From positions 19,149,227 through 19,213,226 of the forward strand of contig NC_092096.1 of the NCBI RefSeq assembly GCF_045679555.1: 64,000 bases of DNA, read 5' to 3'. The position numbers and the translations under genes were made by a program. Under the pieces are notes generated by a model. It saw nothing but the letters and a program-made list of their open reading frames with translations, searched no databases and had not been told where the DNA came from. The stretch is from Salvelinus alpinus (lineage: Eukaryota; Chordata; Actinopteri; Salmoniformes; Salmonidae). Shown piece by piece: positions 21,960-34,571 of the stretch; positions within the stretch are counted from its first letter, which is position 1; the number at the start of each line of letters is the position of its first letter.

Positions 21960-22387
21960 AGTCAGGATGTGGACAATAAGTACACGATCAAGAGTACACG
22001 CTCAGACACAAATAGCTGGAATAATTAAATGAAGTCTATGAGAGGATAGTCAGATTAACTGATGACTAAATTAGCAGTGCCGATGGCATTATTTTGCTAA
22101 GTGCAGAGATGTATTATAGGTAATGAATGTGTAGGGGACTTCTGAAATTCTACAGATTTTGTGGCCCAGCAGGAAGATCAGCATATCCCAAATCCAGAGG
22201 TTAGTTCAAATCCCAGGTTGGGTCATATTGAAAAGTCTACTAAGTGATCATGTCAAATAAGACATGACTTTAGTCATCAACTTTGTGCACAAAACATACA
22301 TAGAATTATTTTATAACAATTAGATCATGAAGATGTTAACATTTTATTTTCATGATCTGATGTCATGAGCCAGTTGGCCAGGGAGAA
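21960..22387 (+). repeat. Gene B 3' flank, paralogous to gene A flank
   Basis: Bases about 22000-22255 align with 7990-8260. Beyond that, TAAGACATGACTTTAGTCAT onwards is unique-looking up to the LINE. Confidence 0.65.
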
Positions 22388-24330
22388 GTGTGGTTGGTTT
22401 GTTTAAAGGTCCTGAACGGTCATAAGAGCACCTCCTCCCAGCTGCCCACTGCACTGATGCTAGGAAACACTGTCACCACCGATAAATCTACCATTATCGA
22501 GAATTTCAATAAGCATTTTTCTACGGCTGGCCTTGCTTTCCACCTGGCTACCCCTACCCCGGTCAACAGCTCTGCACACCCCACAGTGTGCAACTTGCCC
22601 AAGCCTCCCCCATTTCTCCTTCACCCAAATCCAGATACCTGATATTCTGAAAGAGTTGCAAAATCTGGACCCCTACAAATCAGCTGGGCTAGACAATCTG
22701 GACCCTCTCTTTCTAAAATGATCTGCCTCAATTGTTGCAACCCCTATTATTAGCCTGTTCAACCTCTCGTTCGTATCGTCTGAGATCCCCAAAGATTGGA
22801 AAGCTGCTGCGGTCATCCCCCTCTTCAAAGGGGGAGACACTCTAGACCCAAACTGTTACAGACCTATATCTATCCTACCCTGCCTTTCTAAGGTCTTCGA
22901 AAGCCAAGTTAACAAACAGATCATCGACCATTTTGAATTCCACCGTACCTTCTCCGCTATGCAATCTGGTTTCCGAGCTGGTCATGGGTGCACCTCAGCC
23001 ACGCTCAAGGTCCTAAACGGTATCATAACCGCCATCGACAAAAGACAATACGGTGCAGCCGTCGACCTGGCCAAGACTTTCGACTCTGTCAATCACCGCA
23101 TTTTTATCAGCAGACTCAACAGCCTTGGTTTCTCAAATGACTGCCTCGCCTGGTTCACCAACTACTTCTCAGATAGAGTTCAGTGTGTCAAATCGGAGGG
23201 CCTGTTGTCCGGACCTCTGGCAGTCTCTATGGGGGTGCCACAGAGTTAAATTCTTGGGCCGACTTTTCTCTGTATATATCAATGATGTCGCTCTTGCGGC
23301 TGGTGATTCTCTGATCCACCTCTACGCAGACGACACCATTCTGTATACTTCTGGCCCTTCTTTGGGCACTGTGTTAACTAACCTCCAGACAAGCTTCAAT
23401 GCCATACACCTCTCCTTCCTTGGCCTCCAACTGCTCTTAAATGCAAGTAAAACTAAATGTATGCTCTTCAACTGATCGCTGCTCGCACCTGCCCGCCCGC
23501 CTAGCATCACTACTCTGGACGGTTCTGACTTAGAATATGTGGACAACTTCAAATACCTAGGTGTCTGGTTAGACTGTAAACTCTCCTTCCAGACTCACAT
23601 CAAACATCTCCAATCCAAAGTTAAATCTAGATTCAGCTTCCTATTTCGCAAAAAAACATCCTTCACTCATGCTGCCCAACATATCCTCGTAAAATGGACT
23701 ATCCTACCGATCCTTGACTTCGGCGATGTCATTTACAAAATAGCCTCCAACACTCTACTCAGCAAATTGGATGCTGTCTATCACAGTGCCATCTGTTTCG
23801 TCACCAAAGACCCATATACTACCCACCACTGTGACCTGTATGCTCTCGTTGGCTAGCCCTCGCTTCATACTCGTCGCCAAACCCACTGGCTCCAGGTCAT
23901 CTATAAGTCCTTGCTAGGTAAAGCCCCGCCTTATCTCAGCTCATTGGTCACCATAGCAGCACCCAACCGTAGCACGTGCTCCAGCAGGTATATTTCACGG
24001 GTCACCCCCAAAGCCAATTCCTCCTTTGGCCACCAGTTCTCTGCTGCCATTGACTGGAGCGAATTGCAAAAATCACTGAAGCTAGAGACTCATATCTTCT
24101 TCACCAGCTTTAAGCATCAGCTGTCAGAGCATCTTACAGATCATTGCACCTGTACATAGCCCATCTGGAAATAGCCCATCCAACTACCTCATCCCCATAT
24201 TGTTATTTATATTTTTTATTATCTTTGCACTCCAGTATCTCTACTTGCACATTAATATTCTGCACATCTATCACTCCAGTGTTTATTTGCGAAATTGTAA
24301 TTATTTCCCCACTGCGGCCTATTTATTGCC
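22388..24330 (+). pseudogene. LINE reverse transcriptase remnant (5' truncated)
   Basis: Frames in order encode ELQNLDPYKSAGLDNLDPLF, AAAVIPLFKGGDTLDPNCYR, SAMQSGFRAGHGCTSATLKV, the YADD catalytic box (LIHLYADDTILY, about 23308-23343), YVDNFKYLGVWLDCKLSFQT and HTRRQTHWLQVIYKSLLGKA, ending HQLSEHLTDHCTCT. This is a non-LTR retrotransposon reverse transcriptase without the N-terminal endonuclease. It carries several stops (for example after DPLFLK and after VPQS), so it is dead. Its 3' UTR is split at 24330 by the LTR element, and the tail resumes at 27022. It belongs to the same family as the fragment at 18076-18285, of the Rex1/L2-like kind that I recall in salmonids. Confidence 0.82.
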
Positions 24331-24335
24331 ATACC

Positions 24336-26147
24336 TGTCACGTTCCTGACCTTATTTCCTTTGTTTTGTCTTTGTTTAGTTGGTCAGGACGTGAGCTGGG
24401 TGGGCATTCAATGTTATGTGTTTTTATGTTGGGTTCATGTTCAATTAGCCTGATATGGTTCTCAATCAGGGGCAGGTGTTTTACGTTTCCTCTGATTGAG
24501 AACCATATTAAGGTAGGCTGTTCTCACTGTTTGTTTGTGGGTGATTGTTGCCTTGTCTGTGTTTGTTCGCCACGCGGTACTGTTTTCGTTCGTTTGTTCA
24601 CGTCATTTATTGTTTTGTAATTTGTCAACTGTTTTGTCGTCTTCGTTGCTATAATTAAAAGGGATGTATCCAAACCACGCTGCATTTTGGTCCGATCCTT
24701 GCTCCTCCTCAGATGAGGAGGAAGACGAACGTTACAGAATCACCCATCAACCAAGAACAAAGCAGCGTGGGAAAAAGCAGCAGCGGCGATCGCAGGATTT
24801 CTGGACATGGGAGGAAATTCTGGACGGTAAGGGACCCTGGGCACAACCTGGAGAATATCGCCGCCCTCGTGAAGAGCTGGAGGCAGCTAAAGCCGAGAGG
24901 CGGTGGTATGAGGAGGCAGCACGGAAGCGAGGCTGGAAGCCTGTGAGTCAAGCCCAAAAATTTCTTGGGGGGTGGCTACAAGGGAGTGTGGCGAAGTCAG
25001 GTAGGAGACCTGCGCCAACTCCCCGAGCTTACCGTGGAGAGCGAAAGTACGGGCAGACACCGTGTTATGCGGTAAAGCGCACGGTGTCTCCTGTACGTGT
25101 GCTTAGCCTGGTGCGGGTTATTCCACCTCCCCGCACTGGCCGGGCTAGATTGAGCATTGAGCCAGGTGCCATGAAGCCGGCTCAACGCGTCTGGTCTCCA
25201 GTGCGTCTCCTCGGGCCGGCATACATGGCACCAGCCTTACGCATGGTGTCCCCGGTTCGCCAACACAGTCCAGTGCGGGTTATTCCACCTCCCCGCACTG
25301 GTCGGGCTACGGGGAGCATTCAACCAGGTAAGGTTGGGCAGGCTCGGTGCTCAAGGGAGCCAGTACGCCTGCACGGTCCGGTATATCCGGCGCCACCTCC
25401 CCGCCCCAGCCCAGTACCACCAGTGCCAACACCACGCACCAGGCTTCCTGTGTGTCTCCAGAGCCCTGTTCCTCCTCCACGCACTAGCCCTGTGTTGCGT
25501 GTCTCCAGCCCATTACCACCAGTGCCTACACCACGCACCAAGCCTCCTGTGCGTCTCCAGAGCCCTGTGCGCCCTGTTGCTGCTCCCCGCACTAGCCTTA
25601 AGGTGCGTGTCCTTAGCCCGGTACCACCAGTTCCGGCACCACGCACTAGGCCTACTGTGCGCCTCAGCCGGCCAGAGTCTGCCGTCTGCCCAGTGCCGCC
25701 TGCACTGTCAGTCTGCCCAGTGCCGCCTGCACTATCCGTCTGCCCAGTGCCGCCTGCGCTATCCGTCTGCCCAGCGCCGTCTGAACTGCCCGTCTGTCCT
25801 GAGCCTTCACAGCCGCATTCTATGTTATGTGTTTCTATGTTGGGTTCATGTTCAATTAGCCTGATATGGTTCTCAATCAGGGGCAGGTGTTTTACGTTTC
25901 CTCTGATTGAGAACCATATTAAGGTAGGCTGTTCTCACTGTTTGTTTGTGGGTGATTGTTGCTGTGTCTGTGTTTGTTCGCCACACGGTACTGTTTTCGT
26001 TCGTCTGTTCACGTCATTTATTGTTTTGTAATTTGTCAAGTGTTTTGTCGTCTTCGTTGCTATAATTAAAAGGGATGTATCCAAACCACGCTGCATTTTG
26101 GTCCGATCCTTGCTCCTCCTCAGACGAGGAGGAAGACGAACGTTACA
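24336..26147 (+). mobile_element. LTR-type element nested in the LINE
   Basis: The left LTR is 24336-24736 (401 bp, TGTCACG...CGTTACA). The right LTR copy is 25815-26147 and corresponds without indels to 24404-24736, so its first 68 bp and the adjoining internal end are deleted. The element is flanked by ATACC (24331-24335) and TTACC (base 26148 plus 27022-27025 once the younger insertion is removed), a 5-bp target duplication with one change. No reverse transcriptase or integrase is present and no tRNA primer-binding site starting TGG follows the left LTR. It is a non-autonomous LTR element that I recognise as abundant in salmonids. Confidence 0.8.
24664..26031 (+). CDS. Pro/Arg-rich ORF of the LTR element (455 aa)
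   Basis: The ATG at 24664 lies inside the left LTR, 73 bp before its end. The frame crosses the LTR boundary and stays open through the internal region into the truncated right LTR. Residues 1-30 are acidic (SSSDEEEDERY). Then come a charged segment with FWTWEEILDGKGPWAQPGEY and REELEAAKAERRWYEEAARK, a long Pro/Arg/Val-rich stretch with repeated RVIPPPRTGRA and PPVPTPRT motifs, and a triple VCPVPPALS repeat. The last about 70 residues are LTR-encoded and result from the internal-LTR junction deletion. I know no function; the position suggests a Gag-like or accessory product. There is no protease or RT domain. Expression is unproven. Confidence 0.5.
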   Translation: MYPNHAAFWSDPCSSSDEEEDERYRITHQPRTKQRGKKQQRRSQDFWTWEEILDGKGPWAQPGEYRRPREELEAAKAERRWYEEAARKRGWKPVSQAQKFLGGWLQGSVAKSGRRPAPTPRAYRGERKYGQTPCYAVKRTVSPVRVLSLVRVIPPPRTGRARLSIEPGAMKPAQRVWSPVRLLGPAYMAPALRMVSPVRQHSPVRVIPPPRTGRATGSIQPGKVGQARCSREPVRLHGPVYPAPPPRPSPVPPVPTPRTRLPVCLQSPVPPPRTSPVLRVSSPLPPVPTPRTKPPVRLQSPVRPVAAPRTSLKVRVLSPVPPVPAPRTRPTVRLSRPESAVCPVPPALSVCPVPPALSVCPVPPALSVCPAPSELPVCPEPSQPHSMLCVSMLGSCSISLIWFSIRGRCFTFPLIENHIKVGCSHCLFVGDCCCVCVCSPHGTVFVRLFTSFIVL

Positions 26148-26148
26148 T

Positions 26149-27017
26149 TGTAGCGGTATTAATTAGAGAAAGGTATAGAAGATTTTGTTCGGGCGCCAGG
26201 CAGGTATTAACCCTGCCGAAAGAAAAGAATAGTAGAACAGCGAGAGTACCACTACCAGACCCACACACATCAACAGAAGAGACTGCCTAGAGTGTAGCCT
26301 GTTGACCAGATAGCCAGCGGAGAGAAAAAGAATACACACCCTATAGATCACACATCACATCACAGTCCTTCCACAATTCTTGGTAACCCCACCAAACATA
26401 CCTCATATAACAATAATGGCAGAGCAAATAAACAGCAACTTCATACAATAACAAATTAACCCAGTCATCACACAGAGGATTTGCAATAGTTTGTATTTTC
26501 TTCCTGGGAAGGAGTGCAGAGGGTATGAATGTGTGGTGTTCATATACACACTAGTCCAGCTCCAATGAAACGTCAATGTACTTAGGAAATAGAGTCGGTT
26601 GCAGTGTAAAGCACTGGAACATAGCGTGAAGAGAAAGAGAGAAAGGGAACAAGAGAGGGCTTAGCTGTGGTCTTGAGGTTGCAGGTATCCGGTCTGACTG
26701 TCCGATGGTATGTTGGGTTGTAGTTGAACGCTTCACAACAAATGTTGCTACTTATCCATTTGATCCATAACCATCGTGGTCCCAAATGAGAACAACCACG
26801 TCGTCGAGCGATCACACCGAGGATTGATCCAAACACTGTACAACCACATACGCTGAAGACAAACAAAAGAAAACTCTGCAGCATAGCACACAACAAAAAC
26901 TGTCGCGCCAATCAATAGCTCCTCCCAATAGAGCTTAACGAGCTCTTTTATCTCCTCCTTCCTACTGCTCATGAGCTCTTAAAGTGGCAGTGCACTTAAG
27001 TGCAGGATTTCGCCACA
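26149..27017 (+). mobile_element. Solo LTR, 869 bp, target duplication ACAT
   Basis: Starts TGTAGCGG and ends CGCCACA, which are imperfect inverted termini. It is flanked by ACAT at 26145-26148 and ACAT at 27018-27021. Removing it and one ACAT restores the expected junction between the older LTR element and the LINE tail (CGTTACA-TTACC-TCCC). There is no internal coding region. It is the youngest layer of the nest. Family unknown. Confidence 0.8.
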
Positions 27018-27021
27018 ACAT

Positions 27022-27216
27022 TACCTCCCTAATCTTACTTCATTTGCACACACTGTATATAGACTTTTCTTTTGTGTTATTGACTGTACGTTTGTTTATT
27101 CCATGTGTAACTCTGTGTTGTTCTTTGTGTCACACTGCTTTGCTTTATCTTGGCCAGGTCGCAGATGTAAATGAGAACTCGTTGTCAACTGGCCTACCTG
27201 GTTAAATAAAAAAAAT
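27022..27216 (+). mobile_element. LINE 3' tail, continuation of 22388-24330
   Basis: Resumes TACCTCCCTAATCTTACTTC, with CACACTGTATATAGAC and GCTTTATCTTGGCCAGGTCG, and ends GGTTAAATAAAAAAAAT. Matches the minus-strand fragment at 18076-18285. Confidence 0.85.
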
Positions 27217-27985
27217 ACTATATGTGGGAATGTCTTATGTCCATCCTACATGTAGTGTTGGTACATGGAATCTTCCTCAACTGCATATATCATAAATTGC
27301 TATTGCAAATAGAAGTATTATGTTCAACAATTGACATTTTCAAATATAATTTTGACAAACACACTTTGGTGCTTACAATTCATTCTCTATTGGTCATAGA
27401 TTTGGTGGGCACTGTCATCTGTGATCTTTGTGATATGACTTTCTTTAAGCACGTACTGATGAAACTGTCACTTCATATTTTTTTCTTAAAGTCTACAAAC
27501 GCTCTACATGTATTCACACTGATAGGGTTGGATCCTATATGCTACTTTTATTATTGTCCTGTAAATGGTTCAGTGCCTATAATTTAGGCTGTGTGTAGAA
27601 TGAGGCATAAAGGAAATTACCTCTACTACTAAATTACTACTAGATTATAGTGATAAGGAATACAGCATACAAATGTGGCTTGTGTATTCATTTGCCTATA
27701 ACTAATCAGAATTCCATTATGTTTACATAAAAAAGAGAGTACTTCAAAATGAGAAGACCCTGCCATGGAAAAGACGACTGGGCGGACATAAAGTGGAAAG
27801 AAGGGGAAATAACTCACACCATGCAGCAGGACACCTTCAACTGTGGGGTCTTTGTAATGCATGTTTGATAGTTATATTTTCAATAATGAATGGTTAGCTG
27901 TTATGTGACAATTAGGTAAAAAAAATATATATATTTTTTGGTGTAGATGGCCTGTAAAGCTTACAGATTTAAGTCTAATAGCATG
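27217..27985. other. No gene or recognised repeat seen
   Basis: AT-rich, unique-looking sequence without a supportable open frame. Confidence 0.4.
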
Positions 27986-28235
27986 AGATGAAAGTAGACA
28001 AACATCAGAGTGTGCGATATGAAGGCATAGTCAGTGGATTCTGAACCTTGTTTGATGTCACTAGGTCACATGACCAAGGAGCTTTTGAAATTTAGAAAAA
28101 TTCATGTAAAATCGTGTGAGATGAAAATGGACAAAATAAAGGGTTTACAATATCGAAGGGTAGTTAGTGGACATTCTGAACCTTGTTTGAGTCAAGTAGG
28201 TCACATGACCAAAGAGCTATTGAAATGAATGTCCA
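27986..28235 (+). repeat. Tandem duplication, two copies of about 120 bp
   Basis: Both halves contain GAGATGAAA, then CTGAACCTTGTTTGA, TAGGTCACATGACCAA and GAGCT-TTGAAAT. Copies are at about 27986-28106 and 28117-28235 and are moderately diverged. Confidence 0.75.
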
Positions 28236-28374
28236 AATCGTGAAAATAAGACCTGTGCAATGTTGTGCGCTATTTTTCCAACATGACACTTATTTGGAGT
28301 CTGTGGTTTGAAAGCTATTGAGGTTTGAAAGCGGAATATCCGTTGAATATCCAACTTGAAACTGTATTTATCTC

Positions 28375-28760
28375 GGTGTGTAATGGAGTTAAAAACATAC
28401 CTTAAACTCACTCCTCAGCTAGTTTAGTGTTTTTCCATAGCTCAAACAGTTGGTATGTTGTCAAGTAGGGCAGTCACGTGTGTTTGTGATCAGAGGATCA
28501 CTGGTTCGAGCCCAGTATGGGGAAATGGACAGTGGAGGAAGTTATACTGTTACCAGAACACTGACGTCCATCTCACTCGACAGGGATACTAGGAGGTGTA
28601 GTAGAGAGAGAGTAGAGGGTACAACATAATGCTGAGGGGGCACTGTCGTGCAAGTGCATTTTATACACATGCAAACTCTGTTTTAAACGCATTTTCAGCC
28701 CCATTTCAATATCATGTCTTGATAACTGCATTCTCCGGTTAAGTGCACGCTGTTCCAAGC
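28375..28760 (+). repeat. Duplicated block upstream of gene C
   Basis: 28380-28610 matches 11330-11600 (GATCACTGGTTCGAGCCCAG, GAGGAAGTTATACTGTTACC) and 28655-28760 matches 16305-16430. It therefore joins blocks that are about 5 kb apart upstream of gene B, where the 48-bp array and a repeat intervene. Confidence 0.7.
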
Positions 28761-28839
28761 CGTTGCAAGTCTTTCAATTCAGTTCATGAAATAATAAAGG
28801 ATAACCCGAGACCACCCTATTACTTAATGTAACTGTTCC

Positions 28840-29043
28840 CCCACATGTACTTATCTATTTCCATTTCATTGGTGTGTATAAAAAAAAAAAACACCCACAT
28901 GGGCTGCGCCATCCGCTGATAAAAACAGAAAAAGACAATGCGGAAGTAAAATTGGGAGCGGGTTTGTTTTGTTTGTTACCACCATTCTTTCCTCGTGGAC
29001 GAAGACATACTAGCTGAGTACCCAACTCTCAGTCCACTGCAAC
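28840..29043 (+). promoter_or_regulatory. Conserved 5' flank of zinc-finger gene C
   Basis: Shares the ordered landmarks seen before genes A and B, here with TTCATTGGTGTGTATAAAAA (a TATAAA-like element), CGCTGATAAAAACAGAAAAA and GCGGAAGTAAAATTGGGAGC. Probable promoter and 5' UTR. Confidence 0.45.
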
Positions 29044-29209
29044 ATGTCTAAACTCCAGTCGTTTCGTGTGTTTTTAAATGAGCGTTTAACTGCGGCTGCT
29101 GTGGAGATTTTCGGGGCAATTGAGCAAACCGTAGTGGACTACCAGGAGGAGAATGATCGGCTACGTGGACTGCTGCGGATCACACCGATTATACAACGAT
29201 GTAACATAG
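29044..29209 (+). CDS. Zinc-finger gene C, exon 1 (N-terminal domain)
   Basis: Encodes MSKLQSFRVFLNERLTAAAV and EIFGAIEQTVVDYQEENDRL, 55 residues plus one base, donor G|GTTCGT. It carries more replacements near the end (RITPIIQRCNI) than A or B. Joined to 35305 it reads NID-SLQLSLGVSEEEV. Confidence 0.85.
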
Positions 29210-30410
29210 GTTCGTATGTAGATCACTAGCAGTTCTGCTCAATAAATAAACTGTTTTCAGTGATCACCATTTCAATATGTTTGAACTATTACCAGTTTCT
29301 AAAACCCGAGGCCCAACATCGCGAGACTTCCAAAGCAGGTTCGGCAGACCAGGGGCCTCATAACAGTCGCTAACGTTACACATTACATATCTGCATGCGC
29401 CATTTCTGAAAAGACTGCGCAATTACACAAATATTAAGATTTATAAACTTGGCGCACGCCTGTTTGCCATTATAAATCAGACCCGTCCTGAAACTGCGCG
29501 CGTGAACGAGCATTAAAACTATGGCTGAAAAACGCCCATCATTCATCGTTTTTTAACGCGCTCATTCGCTGTATACTTTGGAAGTATTGGAATTAGGCCA
29601 AAAGGCCGTTTAAAGGAAATATAGCAACGGCGAACTTGATCAAATGTCTCTGGAGGTGTTGGCAGACTGTTTAAAACTTTTACAGTGACATTTGCTATAT
29701 TTGACCGTTTCTGAAAGAACTACAATTGCAAATTGTTGTGGACCTGTAAACAGATCGTTTGAATTCAATAGCCTAATGATTTGCGATGACTTTTTCCCGA
29801 ACATAAATATTCTGCACTGCCCGCGAATTCTGAAACATTGTTTTGGAGTGGACAGACTAGACAATGTAAAACTATACAATAATGGCTCGTTACAGTGGAA
29901 GGCCCTATAACCTACACACGTCAAAGTAAAATATCAACTCTGTTCACCTGTTAAATTCTACTGACTGTTATAAACCACACCCCCTTTGGATACAGGCTCT
30001 ATTAGATACTATTTAAATGAGATGGGCGTGGTCATTTGCTGCAAGCTAAAGCTTCTTCGGGAATATGGACGCATCATGGCCAGAAAAAGTGGCGTGGGAT
30101 ATTCTGCAATGATTATGAAAATATGTATTATGTTTATAAATTAAATATTGTTTACTTAAGACAAAATAAACAGAAATGGGAAAGATGACCCTTCTGTTCT
30201 ATCGTTAATGCGCTTCAGATCACATGGAGCAAAATACTTCAAATAGTTGATGTATTTACTACTGTAAAGTGGTTCCACTTAAATGAGTGATGGGACGTTT
30301 GTAGGCCTATAGGCTACTTCGCGAGTATGAAACCATCACAGTCCGAAAAGGAAAGAAATGTATTCTGCAATGATCATGGAAATAAAATAGTAAATAGATG
30401 CCTAATTTAT

Positions 30411-30565
30411 CAGGCTGTATCACATCCGGCCGTGATTGGGAGTCCCATCGGGCGGCGCATAACTGGCCCAGCGTCGCCCGGGTTTGGCCGGAGTAGGCCA
30501 TCATTGTAAATAAGAATTTGTTCTTAACTGACTTGCCTAGTTAAATAAAGGTTAAATAAAAAAAT
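30411..30565 (+). mobile_element. Short SINE-like element
   Basis: Starts CAGGCTGTATCACATCCGGC, has a GC-rich core (GGGCGGCGCATAACTGGCCC), and ends in the tail AAGAATTTGTTCTTAACTGA then TTGCCTAGTTAAATAAAGG, shared with the SINE at 18715-18901. A 3' A-rich end is present. Confidence 0.75.
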
Positions 30566-30639
30566 ACACTATTACAATGGAAAGATGAAGAAAAAAATTG
30601 ATCTCCACTAACAGAGAATCATGTTATTATTTTGAATAA

Positions 30640-30975
30640 GTGCCATCACCAGGTAAATTAACTGAAAACACAATTCTCGTTTACAGCAACAACCTGGGGA
30701 ATAGTTACAGAGGAGATGAATGAGCCAATGGGAAGCTGTAGATGATTAGGTTGCCAGATTGTGGCTTTTAGCCAATAATTGACACCCCTACTCTATGATA
30801 AGTGTCATGGGATCTTTAGTGACCAAAGAGTCAGGACACCCATTTAACATCCCAGCTGAAAGACTGCACCCTACACAGGACAATGTCCTCAATCACTGCC
30901 CTGGGATATGTAGTTTTTTAACCAGAGGAAACAGTGCCTCATACTGGTTCTTCAACACCACTTCCAGGCTACAAC
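30640..30975 (+). repeat. Salmonid repeat fragment
   Basis: Contains GCAACAACCTGGGGAATAGT, GTGTCATGGGATCTTTAGTG and ACACAGGACAATGTCCTCAA. I recall this order from an abundant salmonid repeat that often continues into a 5S-rRNA-like head; that head is missing here. Confidence 0.45.
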
Positions 30976-31384
30976 TAGGCTACTTTTACAATAATTGTAA
31001 TGAAATACTTAAACCACTCGAAACGGTGCATATGCATGTTCTAAAATGTGTGGGACGATAAGCACATTCTCATGTCAAATTCAGTTTTTATAAATGCCAA
31101 CTTTTGTGTAAACTGGCACACTCTTTTTGGGGGAGATTTTGTGTGTCCGCCATGTTTATAAATGAGGCCCCAGTGTCGTCACTAGTTACCACAGCCACAA
31201 AGTCATAAACCCCGCCCATTTCTACAATTTTTCTGATTTAAAATGGGATTTTAAACCTAACCTTAAATTAGGCAGATTTTTGTTTGCATACTTTTTTACA
31301 ATATAGCCAATTTCAACTGTGGCAATTAGTGGAAACCGCAGACCAGGCCAGGTTTGAGAAGTGAATTTCTAAAGGCAGAACCTA

Positions 31385-33034
<1,650 letters not shown>

Positions 33035-33036
33035 TA

Positions 33037-33893
33037 TACTGAACAAAAATATAAATGCAACATGCAGCAATTTCACTGAGTTACAGTTCATATAAGGAAA
33101 TCAGTCAATTTAAATAAATTCATTAGGCCCTAATCTATGGATTTCACAACTGGGCAGCGGTGCAGCCATGGGTGAGCCTGGGAGGGCATAGCCCCACCCA
33201 CTTGGGAGCCAGGCCCAGCCAATCGGAATTAGTTTCTCCCCACAAAGGGCTTCATTACAGACAGAAACACTCCTCAGTTTCATCAGCGATCCGGGTGGCT
33301 GGTCTCAGACAATCCCTCTGGTGAGGAAACCGGATGTGGAGGTCCTGGGCTGGCAGGGTTACATGTGGTCTGCGGTTTTTAGTCTCGTTGGATGTAATGC
33401 CAAATTCTCTAAAACACAGGCAGGCAGTTTATGGTAGGGAATTGAATGTTCAATTATCTGGCAATAACTCTGGTGGACATTCCTGCAGTCAGCATGTCAA
33501 TTCAAATCAAATGTTATTTGTCACATGCGCCAAATACAACAGGTGCAGACCTTACAGTGAAATGCTTACAAGCCTTTACCTAACAAATACAACAGGTGCA
33601 GACCTTACAGTGAAATGCTTACAAGCCTTTACCTAACAATTGCACGTTCACTCAAAACGTGTCATCTGTGGCTTTGTGTTGTGTGACCTTTTATTGTCCC
33701 CAGCACAAGGTGCACCTGTGTAATTGTGTTTTTTGCTTCTTGATATGCCACACCTGCCAGGTGGATGGATTCTTGGCAAAGGAGAAATAATAATAATTTG
33801 AGAGAAAAGCTTTTTGTGTGTATGGAACATTTCTGGGATCTTTTATTTCAGCTCATGAAACATGGGACCACCACTTTACATGATGTTCAGCAT
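33037..33893 (+). mobile_element. Non-autonomous DNA transposon (MITE-like)
   Basis: The left end TACTGAACAAAAATATAAAT and right end CATGATGTTCAGCATA are degenerate inverse matches. Near the right end is GGAACATTTCTGGGATC with TTTATTTCAGCTCATGAAAC, which I recognise as the standard partner of this left end in salmonids. A truncated relative lies at 5366-5586. The element contains a nested fragment at 33499-33640. No transposase frame. Confidence 0.72.
33499..33640 (+). repeat. Nested repeat fragment with a 53-bp duplication
   Basis: TTCAAATCAAATGTTATTTG starts a fragment of the same family as 8326-8674. It contains two adjacent copies of a 53-bp unit with GGTGCAGACCTTACAGTGAA (period from 33531 to 33584). 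Confidence 0.75.
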
Positions 33894-34119
33894 ACATCGT
33901 AACAGTTGTTGGTTAGCTAGCTTGATCATTTTAGCCATATTATCATGACAAATTAAAACACCTCAAAACAAGACCTGGTATCAAGAACAAGATACAACTA
34001 GCTGAAACGATCCAACTATGATTCCTCACATGGCAAGCTTCTTGTAATTTTTTGCTAGCTATCTGACTGTTCAAAATCTTGACAAAGCACGGCTTCCGGA
34101 CACATCGATGCACGCACAT
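33894..34119. other. Gene C intron 1, nothing recognised
   Basis: No gene or repeat that I can support. Confidence 0.35.
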
Positions 34120-34231
34120 CTTTTCGTGACGACGTCAGCCAACCCATCTATATGAATTGACGATCACGTGACACCATTAATTCCTATGTGAAGACTCAAC
34201 AGTGCATATGAAGCCAAATGAAGTAGTTTAA
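34120..34231 (-). repeat. Inverted duplicate of 19829-19948
   Basis: See 19829-19948: about 110 bp, opposite orientation, strong similarity along the full length. Confidence 0.8.
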
Positions 34232-34571
34232 GATTTAGTCTCATGGAGACAACATGAGCAGTTTGAGCTACTCCAGGAAGTGACGTTGCAGGCTAGCTCA
34301 GTGCTGCCTGTCATTGAGTAAATAGGTACTGCAGGCTACTTAACTTATTGTTTGTGCGATTTAAAAACAATTGGTTCAAGGACACACATCTGGTGTATTA
34401 AAGTCAATTATTGGCACAATGATTGTCTTAAAACATTTTTTATTTACAGAAAGATTTACCATGGAGATCGCCATTTTTCTATTCACTATGACGGGGGATC
34501 CTGTTCTGATAACAATGCCTGCAGTACCGTGGTTGGCCTTGAACTTCCATGGCTTCAATGTGCAGTCGTTC

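Larger units (their letters stand above)
29352..31171. mobile_element. Probable DNA transposon with GGGCCTCAT ends
   Basis: The left end CAGGGGCCTCATAAC (29349 on) and right end TTTATAAATGAGGCCCCAG (to 31173) are inverted. Inside, both ends have GCGC-rich and TTTATAAA-containing subterminal sequence. About 1.8 kb, with a SINE nested at 30411-30565. I find no transposase reading frame, so it looks non-autonomous or badly decayed. The superfamily (hAT or Harbinger-like) and target duplication are not resolved. Confidence 0.5.

Noticed and set aside
28490-28530. tRNA-like GGTTCGAGCCC segment
   Set aside because: No acceptor stem or anticodon arm could be paired around it; it is part of a dispersed, duplicated repeat.
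33334-33636. 100-codon + frame
   Set aside because: Runs through the interior of a non-autonomous transposon and its nested repeat; no protein similarity.
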